Of a stretch of 7,940 nucleotides of DNA, positions 1 to 6,603 are shown one piece after another (within the stretch, counting starts at the first letter, position 1; every line of letters begins with the position of its first letter). The position numbers were made by a program, and so were the translations under genes. A model generated the notes under the pieces. That model had not been told where the DNA came from and ran no database searches. It saw nothing but the letters and a program-made list of their open reading frames with translations. Location: assembly GCA_014380965.1 (NCBI GenBank), contig JACMIV010000401.1, positions 1 through 7,940 of the forward strand. The letters run 5' to 3'. The DNA is from Rhizobiaceae bacterium. Lineage in GTDB: Bacteria > Pseudomonadota > Alphaproteobacteria > Rhizobiales > Rhizobiaceae.

Positions 1-1134
1 CTCATCGCCTCCTTCGGCCTCATCGTGCTGGGTTCCGAGCGCGCGCAGCTCGACGGCGCGACGAAATACGGTTTCCTCAACCTCATCGCGACGACGCTCT
101 TCCTCGTCGCAACCGGCTATCTCTACGGCGTCTTCGGCACGCTCAACATGGCCGACATCGCGGCAAAGGCGGCGGCCGGCCTCGGCGGCACGGCGGTCCT
201 GCCAATCGCGGTGATGTATCTCCTCGCCTTCGGCATGAAGGCCGCGGCTTTCCCGCTCGGCGCTTGGCTTCCGGCCTCCTACCATACGCCGCGTTTCGTC
301 GTGTCGGCGCTCTTCGCCGGCCTCCTGACGAAGGTCGGCGTCTACGCGCTCATCCGTGTGCTCGTGATGCTCTTTCCGCCGGAGCGTGCCACGCTTGCGC
401 CCGTCATCGCCTGGGTTGCCGCCCTCACCATGGTGCTCGGCGCGATCGGCGCGCTGGCGCAGAGCGACATCCGGCGGCTTCTCAACCACTTCGTCGTCGC
501 CGGCATCGGGACGATCCTTGCCGGCCTCGCGCTGCCGGAGCTCGTGCCGGAGATGGCCTCTCGTCCCGCCGCCGAGGCCCTCCACATCGGTCTCTCCGGC
601 TCGATCCTGTATGCCCTGCATTCGATGGTGGTGATGACCGGGCTCTATCTGGCCGCCGAAGTCATGGCGAGGCGGACGGGCTCGTCCTCGCTGCACGGCA
701 TGGGCGGGCTCTGGCGACAGGCGCCGGCCCTCTCGGCCCTCGTGCTCGTCCTTCTCCTTGCCGTCTCCGGGCTTCCGCCCTTCTTCGGCTTCTGGCCGAA
801 GCTGGCGCTGCTGCGCGCGGCGCTTCTCGCCGAAATGCCGTGGCTCGCGGCGGCGATCCTCGTGTCCGGCTTCCTGATGACGATCGCCAGCGCGCGCGTC
901 TTCGCGCTCGCCGTCTGGCGGCCCCTTCCCGCCAGACGGGATGCGAGTGGGGACGTTGGTATGGCACCAGCCGTCGAAGGAGCCGCAGCGGCGATCCCGC
1001 TCGCGGCGCTTCTCGCCTTCGTCGTCGTCGCGGGCCTCTGGCCGCAACCGCTCGCGGGACTTGCAGCGGGAGCGGCGGAGGGCATTCTTGGCTCCGCCTC
1101 CGCCAACGGTTCCGGCCTTCGAGGTGCCCCATGA
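1..1134 (+). CDS. phaD: Monovalent cation/H+ antiporter subunit D (PhaD/MrpD/MnhD), 5' truncated
   Basis: This is the C-terminal 377 residues of the large, NuoL/M/N-like proton-translocating subunit of a Mrp/Pha antiporter, an inner-membrane complex exchanging Na+ or K+ for H+. The frame is open from base 1, so the GTG at 25 is internal and the true start lies upstream; family members are about 500-550 residues. The family core is clear: a [20 protein letters not shown] stretch followed by [19 protein letters not shown]. Lysines at window residues 80 and 111 have the 31-residue spacing of the functional lysines of Bacillus MrpD (K219/K250). [13 protein letters not shown] lies further on. Most of the protein is hydrophobic helices. 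The last residues overlap phaE by 4 bp (ATGA). It could in principle be a related NuoM/N-type subunit, but the following E-F-G genes settle the identity. Confidence 0.95.
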   Translation, partial: LIASFGLIVLGSERAQLDGATKYGFLNLIATTLFLVATGYLYGVFGTLNMADIAAKAAAGLGGTAVLPIAVMYLLAFGMKAAAFPLGAWLPASYHTPRFVVSALFAGLLTKVGVYALIRVLVMLFPPERATLAPVIAWVAALTMVLGAIGALAQSDIRRLLNHFVVAGIGTILAGLALPELVPEMASRPAAEALHIGLSGSILYALHSMVVMTGLYLAAEVMARRTGSSSLHGMGGLWRQAPALSALVLVLLLAVSGLPPFFGFWPKLALLRAALLAEMPWLAAAILVSGFLMTIASARVFALAVWRPLPARRDASGDVGMAPAVEGAAAAIPLAALLAFVVVAGLWPQPLAGLAAGAAEGILGSASANGSGLRGAP

Positions 1135-1607
1135 CGATGCGCGTTCTTCTCGTCGGCCTCTTCGCGGTGCTGTGGATGGCAATGTCCGGCTCGTTCACGC
1201 TTCTCAATCTCGGTCTCGGCCTTGCGGTCGCCGTCGCGGCGCTCTTTGTCGTGCGGCGGGACATCGGCTCCGGGCCATCGGCGTTACGGCCGCTCGCCCT
1301 CGTGGTCCTGACCACCGTTTTCCTGAAGGAACTCGGCGTCTCGGCATGGCGCGTGGCTGCAACGGTCCTCTCGCCACGCCTCGATCTGAAGCCGGGTATT
1401 CTCGCCGTTCCGCTGACGGTCGACCGCGACGGCGAGATCGCGCTGCTTGCCAATCTCATCACGCTGACGCCGGGAACGCTCTCGGTGGACGTCTCCAAGG
1501 ACCGTGGGACGCTCTACGTCCACGCGCTCGACTGTTCCGACCCCGGGGCGACGCGCCGCGAGATCGCGGAAGGGTTCGAGCGGCTCATCAAGGAGGCCTT
1601 CCGATGA
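1131..1607 (+). CDS. phaE: Na+/H+ antiporter subunit E (PhaE/MrpE)
   Basis: This 158-residue membrane protein is the small E subunit of the Pha/Mrp complex, needed for assembly or activity of the antiporter and not itself NuoL-like. Two or three hydrophobic helices fill roughly residues 4-40 and 53-75. A soluble C-terminal domain then carries the family segment [18 protein letters not shown], followed by LYVHALD and an ERLIKEAFR end. Length matches the family norm. The ATG at 1131 overlaps the phaD stop as ATGA, and GAGGTG at 1121-1126 is a plausible ribosome binding site four bases upstream. A second in-frame ATG at 1137 is possible but less well placed. Tight coupling to phaD and phaF points to one transcript. 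Confidence 0.95.
   Translation: MTMRVLLVGLFAVLWMAMSGSFTLLNLGLGLAVAVAALFVVRRDIGSGPSALRPLALVVLTTVFLKELGVSAWRVAATVLSPRLDLKPGILAVPLTVDRDGEIALLANLITLTPGTLSVDVSKDRGTLYVHALDCSDPGATRREIAEGFERLIKEAFR
1590..1596 (+). promoter_or_regulatory. Strong ribosome binding site for phaF
   Basis: AAGGAGG lies inside the end of phaE, seven bases before the phaF ATG at 1604. It is a full Shine-Dalgarno match and fixes the phaF start. It also means phaF can recruit ribosomes itself, not only by coupling through the ATGA overlap. Confidence 0.85.
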
Positions 1608-1975
1608 GTGGCTGGGCTCAAGCCTTCCTGGATGCCGCCGCCGGCCTGTCGCTCGCGTTGGTCGGGCTCGCGCTTGTCGTCACGGTCGTTCGGATCGTCA
1701 AAGGGCCGACGTTGCCAGACCGGGTGCTCGGGCTCGACGTCCTGACGGTCGCCGGCGTCGGCCTCGTTGCGCTGGTCGCCATCGACACCGGCTTCTCGCT
1801 CTATGTCGACATCACCATCGCGCTCGGCCTTGTCGGCTTCCTCGCGACCGCGGCCTTCGCCCGCTTCATCGAGGCCAAGGGCAAGGCCTCCGAAGACCCG
1901 GCGGAGTCGCTGCCCTTCGCCGACGACGACGATATTGAGGGCTCTGAGGCGAGGGGGATGCATGAGCATCGATGA
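1604..1975 (+). CDS. phaF: Na+/H+ antiporter subunit F (PhaF/MrpF)
   Basis: This 123-residue protein has three predicted membrane helices and is subunit F of the Pha/Mrp cation/H+ antiporter. The diagnostic stretch [20 protein letters not shown] sits near residues 29-48, with its conserved Pro-Asp-Arg and second Asp, followed by two hydrophobic segments (about 49-62 and 68-87). The protein is a little longer than many homologues because of a charged tail from about residue 90, containing FADDDD and ending in GMHEHR. Subunit F has been linked to cholate and Na+ efflux in Gram-positive bacteria, but here it most likely acts within the full complex. The start overlaps the phaE stop by 4 bp and is served by AAGGAGG. 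The end overlaps phaG by 14 bp. Confidence 0.95.
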   Translation: MSGWAQAFLDAAAGLSLALVGLALVVTVVRIVKGPTLPDRVLGLDVLTVAGVGLVALVAIDTGFSLYVDITIALGLVGFLATAAFARFIEAKGKASEDPAESLPFADDDDIEGSEARGMHEHR

Positions 1976-2336
1976 TGTTTGCGCCGTTCTCGCTGGGCTC
2001 CTGATGCTGACCGGTTCGGCCTTCACCCTCGTCGCCGCGATCGGCCTCCTGCGCCTGCCGGACCTCTACACGCGAATGCACGCCGCCTCCAAGGCCGGAA
2101 GCGTCGGCGTAGGGCTGATCCTTCTGGCGCTTGCGCTCGTCGCGGACGGGTGGCCGGAGGCGCTGCGCGCGCTGGCGGCGATCCTGTTCTTCCTCCTGAC
2201 GACGCCGATCTCCGCGCACCTCCTCGCAAAGGCCGCGCATGGCGCCGGCTATGCGCTTTGGAAAGGGTCCGTGCGCGACGACATGTCGGCGTCGCGCGCG
2301 CGGGGTGGAGCAGCCGACAACGGCGGACCCGTTTGA
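1962..2336 (+). CDS. phaG: Na+/H+ antiporter subunit G (PhaG/MrpG)
   Basis: This 124-residue protein with three hydrophobic segments is the last subunit of the Pha/Mrp antiporter. The family signature [20 protein letters not shown] lies at residues 28-47, followed by hydrophobic stretches at about 48-62 and 68-90 with the [13 protein letters not shown] segment typical of MrpG. The Arg/Gly/Asp-rich C-terminal 25 residues are not conserved in the family. I chose ATG 1962 because GAGGGGG at 1951-1957 is four bases upstream and [18 protein letters not shown] begins like homologues; the frame is open further upstream but only as a shadow of phaF. It is the end of the operon: cysQ follows in the opposite direction after 13 bp, and no clear terminator is visible between them. 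Confidence 0.95.
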   Translation: MSIDDVCAVLAGLLMLTGSAFTLVAAIGLLRLPDLYTRMHAASKAGSVGVGLILLALALVADGWPEALRALAAILFFLLTTPISAHLLAKAAHGAGYALWKGSVRDDMSASRARGGAADNGGPV

Positions 2337-2349
2337 ACGCCGTGCCGGA

Positions 2350-3183
2350 TCAAAGCTCCGGAAGGCTGATACGGCCGGTTGCCAGAAAATGCGGATTGGC
2401 GAAATCGGCCTCTTCGGCGCGGCCGCGCTTCCCGTAGCCGAGATCGCCGCCCTCGATGCGGATGACGTTGCCGCCCGCTCCTTCCAGCACTGCCTGGCCA
2501 GCCGCCGTGTCCCACTCCATGGTTCTGCCGAAGCAGGGATAGAGATCGGCGGCACCTTCGGCGATCCGGCAGAACTTGAGGGACGAGCCGACGGGAACGA
2601 CGGCCTCCAGGGGCAGCTTTTCCAGATAGAGGTTGGTTTCGAGCGTCCGGTGCGAACGGCTGGCGAGCGCCAGCGGCCGGCTTGGGCGCAGTCTTGCCTC
2701 GATGCGCTGGACCGGCGTGTAGCTGCCGTCGCGAAGCCGCCGAGATTTGAATGCGCCGTCTGGACCGCCGGTATAGAGCTCTCCATAGGCCGGCGCGAAG
2801 ACGACGCCGGCAATGGGCCGCCCATCCTCGACGAGAGCGATGTTGACGGTGAAATCCGGAAGGCCCGCAATGAACTCCTTCGTGCCGTCGAGGGGATCGA
2901 CGAGGAAGAAGCGCATGCCGAGATCGGGCGGGACGTGGCCTTCGGCGATCTCCTCCTCGGCAACGATGGGGATGCCGGGATAAGCGGACCTCAGATGCTT
3001 CGCGATGACGACCTCGGCCGCACGATCCGCCCGGGTGACCGGCGATTCATCGGCCTTGAAATCGCAGTCGATGTCGCCGCCGAACTCCAGCAGGATCACC
3101 TCGCCGGCCTCGACGGCGGCGGAGGTCAGCCGCGCGATGAGGGCCGTGATCGAAAGGTCGGTCGGCGCGGTCGGATGGCTCAT
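2350..3183 (-). CDS. cysQ: 3'(2'),5'-bisphosphate nucleotidase CysQ
   Basis: This 277-residue cytoplasmic enzyme of the inositol-monophosphatase superfamily hydrolyses 3'-phosphoadenosine 5'-phosphate (PAP, and possibly PAPS) to AMP, removing the inhibitory by-product of sulfate assimilation. Metal-binding motifs are in order: KADESPVTRAD at 43-53, VAEEE at 74-78, DPLDGTKEF at 96-104 (the DPxDGT signature), and EWDTAAGQAVLEGAGG at 223-238 (the WDxAAG signature). The FTVNIALVEDGRPIAGVVFAP segment, split around residues 111-131, is typical of CysQ rather than SuhB. The frame stays open 105 codons upstream, but that part is Arg/Pro-rich and unlike the family. ATG 3183 has GGAG (3191-3194) seven bases before it. 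It is convergent with the antiporter operon. Activity in this family depends on Mg2+ and is sensitive to Li+, sometimes Na+. Confidence 0.93.
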   Translation of the reverse strand: MSHPTAPTDLSITALIARLTSAAVEAGEVILLEFGGDIDCDFKADESPVTRADRAAEVVIAKHLRSAYPGIPIVAEEEIAEGHVPPDLGMRFFLVDPLDGTKEFIAGLPDFTVNIALVEDGRPIAGVVFAPAYGELYTGGPDGAFKSRRLRDGSYTPVQRIEARLRPSRPLALASRSHRTLETNLYLEKLPLEAVVPVGSSLKFCRIAEGAADLYPCFGRTMEWDTAAGQAVLEGAGGNVIRIEGGDLGYGKRGRAEEADFANPHFLATGRISLPEL

Positions 3184-3363
3184 CGGGACACTCCACTGTA
3201 ACCGTCCTGACAAATAGCCGACGAAACGTAAAGCCGGAAGCGTTGGTGCAGTGCGGAACGACGTCTTCGGCCCGCGCCTTGCTCCCCGTGCGTCGGAAAT
3301 CTGGGCAGACGGCGGCAAACGGTCCGCTGGGATCGGCCGGGCGCATCGGGTAGAAGCCCGGCC

Positions 3364-3756
3364 ATGACCTATTCCAGGACGATCTTCATCCTCTTTGCCG
3401 GACTCTTCGGCGCGTCCGGCGTCGGAGGGGCGGCGGTGGCCGCCCATGGCGGCGACGATCGGCTTGCAGGAATAGCGGCGGCCGTCGCCTTGGTCCACGC
3501 GCCGACGCTTCTCGCACTAGCCGCCCTCCCAGCCGAGACGCTCCGGATGCGCCGGCTTGCGGGCGGGCTTCTGATCCTCGGCGTCGCCTTGTTTTCCGGC
3601 GACCTCGCGGCGCGCCTTCTCCTCGGCGACCGGCTCTTCGCGAACGCCGCGCCTGCCGGCGGGATGATCCTCATCGTGGGTTGGCTCGCGATCGCCGCGG
3701 GTGCCATCGTGGCGGCGATACGACGAGGGAAGGCGCTCTCGCCAGACGTCCTGTAG
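3364..3756 (+). CDS. DUF423 family small membrane protein
   Basis: This 130-residue protein has four predicted membrane helices at about residues 7-27, 34-54, 65-85 and 98-118. It matches the DUF423 family (E. coli YgdD, Bacillus YwdK) through an N-terminal glycine-rich GASGVGGAAVAAHG, LILGVALFSGD at 70-80, and PAGGMILIVGWLAIA at 97-111. Length fits the family. The biochemical role of DUF423 proteins is unknown, so none is assigned. The only well-placed start is the ATG at 3364; no good Shine-Dalgarno sequence precedes it. It is divergent from cysQ across 180 bp and convergent with the RidA-family gene across 48 bp. I found no convincing promoter in the shared upstream region. Confidence 0.85.
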   Translation: MTYSRTIFILFAGLFGASGVGGAAVAAHGGDDRLAGIAAAVALVHAPTLLALAALPAETLRMRRLAGGLLILGVALFSGDLAARLLLGDRLFANAAPAGGMILIVGWLAIAAGAIVAAIRRGKALSPDVL

Positions 3757-3804
3757 GGCGAAGTGGACGACTGAAGGCTCTCGCGCCTCCCGCCCCTCAA
3801 GGGA

Positions 3805-4149
3805 TCAAAGGGCCGCGACGACGATGACCTCGACCAGGTATTTCGGCGAGGCGAGGCGCGATTCCCCTGTGGCCCGGGCGGGCGGGTTCTCGGGGTCGAT
3901 CCAGGCGTCCCAGACAGCGTTCATGCGGGCGAAATCCGTCATGTCGGCAAGCCAGATCGTTGCCGAGAGGATCTTGGACTTCGAGCTTCCGGCGGCTGCG
4001 AGCAGGCGGTCGACCTCGCCAAGCGCGGTCTTCGTCTGCTGCGTCACGTCCTCGCCCGGCTCGCCCACCTGCCCGGCAAGATAGACGGTGTCGCCGTGGA
4101 CGACGGCGGCGGACATGCGCTTGCCCGGCTCGATGCGGCGGATGGTCAT
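3805..4149 (-). CDS. RidA/YjgF/Rid family protein (possible enamine/imine deaminase)
   Basis: This 114-residue soluble protein belongs to the Rid (YjgF/YER057c/UK114) family of trimeric proteins. The classical RidA hydrolyses reactive 2-aminoacrylate and other enamines or imines released by PLP enzymes. Seen are VYLAGQVG at 22-29, EDVTQQTKTALGEVDRLLAAAG at 33-54 (the typical helix), ATIWLADM near 63-70, and PPARATGESRL at 89-99. R92 and E107 sit 15 residues apart, as do the catalytic Arg105 and Glu120 of E. coli RidA, so deaminase activity is plausible. The C-terminus differs (SPKYLVEVIVVAAL), as in Rid subfamilies whose substrates are unknown, so I leave the symbol blank. GAGGTG at 4157-4162 lies seven bases before the ATG. 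It is divergent from the MarR-type gene. Confidence 0.88.
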   Translation of the reverse strand: MTIRRIEPGKRMSAAVVHGDTVYLAGQVGEPGEDVTQQTKTALGEVDRLLAAAGSSKSKILSATIWLADMTDFARMNAVWDAWIDPENPPARATGESRLASPKYLVEVIVVAAL

Positions 4150-4207
4150 GATCGGTCACCTCTTCGTTGGACTGCGACGGAAGCCGCCTTTAGCAGCCCC
4201 GCCGTTC

Positions 4208-4299
4208 CGCTTGAAGCGTCAAACTCCGAGGTTGCGGTCTTCTACCGACGTAGAGGGCACGAAGGGGGTGCCTGTTGCCTGCACTGAAATCGATGCAGG
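4208..4299. promoter_or_regulatory. Cluster of inverted repeats between RidA-family and MarR-type genes (candidate operators)
   Basis: The 230-bp divergent region 4150-4379 holds three short inverted repeats. CGCTT-G-AAGCG lies at 4208-4218. TCTAC-CGAC-GTAGA lies at 4241-4254. CCTGCA-N10-TGCAGG lies at 4278-4299. MarR proteins bind such imperfect palindromes as dimers, often in the control region of their own gene and of the divergent neighbour. The repeats are seen directly; operator function is inference, and short repeats of this size also occur by chance. No convincing -35/-10 pair was found beside them. Confidence 0.25.
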
Positions 4300-4370
4300 G
4301 TTGCAGCCGTGGCTGGTTTCCTGGCAGGCCCCAATCCGATCGAGCCATCGCGGCGCGGCGCTGCCGAACT

Positions 4371-4374
4371 GGAG
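4371..4374 (+). promoter_or_regulatory. Ribosome binding site deciding the GTG start of the MarR-type gene
   Basis: GGAG lies five bases before the GTG at 4380. The alternative starts, TTG 4275, ATG 4293 and ATG 4498, lack a comparable site, so the GTG is preferred. Confidence 0.5.
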
Positions 4375-4379
4375 CGAAC

Positions 4380-4991
4380 GTGCCCGAGATAACAGACGAC
4401 GATATCAAGACATCCGACACCGGAACGCCGCAGCCAGGTTTCGAGGACCCGCCCGGCGACGGCACCGGCCGGCCGCGACGGCACGGCGAACAGCCGATGA
4501 TCGACATCGCCAGCTTCCCGCCGGCCTATCTCACCTTCATCGCCAACAAATGGTCGCGCAGCGCCTCCAAGCTATACCTCCACCGCTTCGGCATCGGCGT
4601 CGAGGCTTGGCGCATCCTCGGTATTCTCGCGATCGACGGGCGGCAGACGGCGCACCGCATCGTCGAAGTGATCTGCATGGACAAAGCCTCCGTCAGCCGC
4701 AATCTCAAATCGCTGCACGAGGCCGGCCTTATCACGCTGACGATCGATCCAGGCGACGCCCGCCAGAAACTGGCCGAGCTGACGCAAGCGGGCTTTGCTG
4801 TCCACGACCGCATCTTCGCCGTCGCGGTTGCGCGGGCGGAAAAGCTGACGGCCTGCCTTTCTGCCGAGGAGAAGGCAAGCTTCCTGCAGCTTCTGGCGCG
4901 CGTTCACGCGAACCTTGCGGTGCTCGACGAGGACGGGGAGTATGACGACGAGGACGCAGACAGCTTGGACGAGGAGGCCGGCTCTGCGTGA
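4380..4991 (+). CDS. MarR-family winged-helix transcriptional regulator
   Basis: This 203-residue protein is a MarR-type regulator that should bind DNA as a dimer and respond to a small ligand or redox signal. The winged helix-turn-helix spans about residues 70-140: FGIGVEAWRILGIL, then IVEVICMDKASVSRNLKSLH (recognition helix about 101-113), the wing ITLTIDPGDARQKLAEL, and LTQAGFAVHDRI leading into the C-terminal dimerisation helix. The first 40 residues are polar, rich in Asp, Pro and Gly, and not part of the family. The last 22 residues form an acidic tail (DEDGEYDDEDAD and more). The start is uncertain: the frame opens at TTG 4275, GTG 4380 has a GGAG site, and ATG 4498 would give a core-only protein. 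It is divergent from the RidA-family gene and 119 bp upstream of the reductase, which it may control. Confidence 0.88.
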   Translation: MPEITDDDIKTSDTGTPQPGFEDPPGDGTGRPRRHGEQPMIDIASFPPAYLTFIANKWSRSASKLYLHRFGIGVEAWRILGILAIDGRQTAHRIVEVICMDKASVSRNLKSLHEAGLITLTIDPGDARQKLAELTQAGFAVHDRIFAVAVARAEKLTACLSAEEKASFLQLLARVHANLAVLDEDGEYDDEDADSLDEEAGSA

Positions 4992-5071
4992 CGCTTCTTC
5001 CGTCGGCACGTGCGGGCGTATGCTTTGCTGCCGGGCGAACCCCGCTACGTCTGACCGTGACCGTGGCGCTC

Positions 5072-5120
5072 GGAGAGGACCTGCGGCATGATTGTAGACG
5101 AGTGGAGCAGATGGCCGTGA
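5072..5120 (+). other. Possible 10-codon leader ORF with strong RBS, overlapping the reductase start
   Basis: GGAGAGG at 5072-5078 is the best Shine-Dalgarno sequence ahead of the reductase gene, but it is spaced for the ATG at 5088, not for 5111. From 5088 a 10-residue peptide MIVDEWSRWP runs to a TGA at 5118-5120. That TGA forms a GTGA overlap with a GTG at 5117, which is in the reductase frame. This arrangement could couple translation of the reductase to a leader peptide. So short an ORF may well be chance. Confidence 0.18.
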
Positions 5121-6364
5121 CGCAGACCTGTGCTTCGGGAAAGGGCGTCCTGATCGTCGGTGGCGGGCAAGCGGGCCTCCAAGTGGCCGTGAGCCTGCGT
5201 CAGGGGGGCTATGATGGGCCGGTGACGATCGTCGCCGCGGAGGACCGGCTGCCCTACCAGCGTCCGCCGTTGTCGAAAGCCTACCTGAAGGAATCTCAGC
5301 CCTTCGAGCGCCTCGTCCTGAGGCCTGAGCGTTTCTTTTCCGAGAACGCCATAACCTTGCGGCGTGGCGAGAGCGTCTCGGCGATCGACCGGAAAAGCGA
5401 GTGCGTAGAGCTCCTCTCGGGCGAGAGGCTCGTCTACGCCCACCTCGTCCTCGCGACGGGCGCGCGCAATCGAAATCTCGCCGTTCCCGGCGCTGATCGT
5501 TCCGGCGTTCATGGGCTTCGCACGGCGAACGACGCGGAACGGCTCCGCGCGGCGATCGGAACGGCCCGCCGGCTCGTTGTCGTCGGCGGCGGGTTCATCG
5601 GTCTCGAAGTCGCCGCGACCGCCCGCGCGAACGGCACGGAGGTGACCGTCGTCGAGGCGGCGGACAGGTTGATGGGCCGCGTCGTCTCGCCCGCGATCTC
5701 GGATTTCTTTCTCGCGGCTCACCGCGCCATGGGAGCGAGGGTACTTCTGGGCGAGGCGGCGCTCGCGATCACCGGAACAGAAACGGCAGACGGCGTCGAG
5801 ACGGCGTCTGGCCATCATCCCGCCGATCTCGTCCTCCTGGCAGCCGGCGTCGTGCCGAACGCGGAACTGGCGGAAGAAGCCGGCCTTGCGACCGAACGCG
5901 GCATCCTCGTCGACTCCTTCATGACGACGGGGGACCCGAAGATCTTCGCGGTCGGCGACTGCGCGGTCTTCGAAAGCCGTCATGCCGATGGGCTCGTCCG
6001 CCTCGAATCCGTTCAGAACGCGGTCGACCAGGGCAAATGCGTCGCCGCGCGCATCCTCGGCGCAGGCCTTCCCTACGACAGTGTCCCGTGGTTCTGGAGC
6101 GATCAGGGCCCTTACAAGCTTCAGATCGCCGGCATCACCAGCGCGGCGGATCACGTTCATGCCATTGGTTCGCCCAGTGAGGGACGGCTCGTCGTCTTTG
6201 CCTTCAGGGGCGAGCGCCTCCTCGGGATCGAGACCGTCAACCGGCCTGGCGACCATATGGCCGGTCGCAAGCTGCTCGCGAGCGACTTGCGTGCCTCGCG
6301 CGCCGAGATCGAGCGGGAGGACTTCGACCTGAAGGCGCATCTCCAGAAGCTTGCCGCAGGCTGA
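5111..6364 (+). CDS. FAD-dependent ferredoxin reductase (BphA4/ThcD/CamA-like NAD(P)/FAD oxidoreductase)
   Basis: This 417-residue flavoenzyme transfers electrons from NAD(P)H through FAD to a [2Fe-2S] ferredoxin, usually serving a P450 or Rieske oxygenase. The first dinucleotide fold for FAD is VLIVGGGQAG at 13-22, and the family-typical PYQRPPLSKAYL follows at 48-59. The pyridine-nucleotide fold is VVVGGGFIGLE at 156-166; its second strand ends in E182, which favours NADH. The FAD contact IFAVGDCA is at 278-285. The C-terminal reductase domain has VPWFWSDQGPYKLQIAG at 325-341. Length fits the family (about 400-420). The frame opens at 4988, but ATG 5111 starts just before the Rossmann fold; GGAG at 5104-5107 is only three bases away, so GTG 5117 is an alternative. 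No ferredoxin or oxygenase gene is nearby, so the partner is unknown. Confidence 0.92.
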   Translation: MAVTQTCASGKGVLIVGGGQAGLQVAVSLRQGGYDGPVTIVAAEDRLPYQRPPLSKAYLKESQPFERLVLRPERFFSENAITLRRGESVSAIDRKSECVELLSGERLVYAHLVLATGARNRNLAVPGADRSGVHGLRTANDAERLRAAIGTARRLVVVGGGFIGLEVAATARANGTEVTVVEAADRLMGRVVSPAISDFFLAAHRAMGARVLLGEAALAITGTETADGVETASGHHPADLVLLAAGVVPNAELAEEAGLATERGILVDSFMTTGDPKIFAVGDCAVFESRHADGLVRLESVQNAVDQGKCVAARILGAGLPYDSVPWFWSDQGPYKLQIAGITSAADHVHAIGSPSEGRLVVFAFRGERLLGIETVNRPGDHMAGRKLLASDLRASRAEIEREDFDLKAHLQKLAAG

Positions 6365-6529
6365 TAACGGGGTGAACGTCGCCCGGCGAAGACGATGAAG
6401 ACGCTCGCCTCGGGAGACGTCAGAACGCGCCGGCGTCGCTCTGCGTTGTGCGTCGCCCTCGAGAGGACCGGAGGAAGACAACGGCGCGGGGCCGGTTCTA
6501 TTCCTCCCGATGACATTGATTTCATGCCC

Positions 6530-6554
6530 GGAATATCTTTGCAGCCCTGCCGTT
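6530..6554 (+). promoter_or_regulatory. Candidate EcfG-type (general stress) promoter upstream of the Asp-rich gene
   Basis: GGAAT at 6530-6534 and CGTT at 6551-6554 are separated by 16 bases. The alphaproteobacterial EcfG sigma-factor consensus is GGAAC-N16-17-CGTT, so this is a one-mismatch match at the right spacing, about 50 bp before the ATG at 6604. The match is seen; use by EcfG is inference. A sigma-70 reading (TGACAT at 6511, ATATCT at 6533) is weaker. Confidence 0.33.
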
Positions 6555-6591
6555 CTCCCGGCATCACGGACAGAAAGCGCCGTGCCCCTTC

Positions 6592-6597
6592 AAGGAG
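6592..6597 (+). promoter_or_regulatory. Ribosome binding site of the Asp-rich secreted protein
   Basis: AAGGAG lies six bases before the ATG at 6604. It is close to ideal and strongly supports that this repetitive ORF is a real, translated gene. Confidence 0.8.
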
Positions 6598-6603
6598 AAC
6601 TTC

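Noticed and set aside
662..1498. 278-codon open frame on the minus strand across phaD/phaE
   Set aside because: Arg-rich, no motifs, and lies wholly over well-identified antiporter genes.
2345..2361. CCGGA/TCCGG hairpin between phaG and cysQ as a terminator
   Set aside because: Only five base pairs, no T-run on either strand, and partly inside the cysQ coding sequence.
3207..3235. CTGACA as a -35 box for the DUF423 gene
   Set aside because: No acceptable -10 hexamer occurs 16-18 bases downstream.
3255..3280. GGAAC at 3255 as an EcfG promoter for the DUF423 gene
   Set aside because: No CGTT or similar box occurs 16-17 bases downstream.
3184..3498. N-terminal extension of cysQ by 105 codons
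   Set aside because: The added residues are Arg/Pro-rich and unlike the family, and they overlap the DUF423 gene. ATG 3183 has a well-spaced GGAG.
4088..4945. 285-codon plus-strand frame across the RidA-family/MarR-type region
   Set aside because: It crosses the RidA-family gene, the control region and the MarR-type gene in a wrong frame. The composition is Arg/Ala/Pro-rich with no domain.
5045..6481. 478-codon open frame on the minus strand opposite the ferredoxin reductase
   Set aside because: The plus-strand frame encodes unmistakable Rossmann and reductase motifs. The antisense product is Arg/Asp/Glu-rich without any recognisable domain, a common artefact in G+C-rich DNA.
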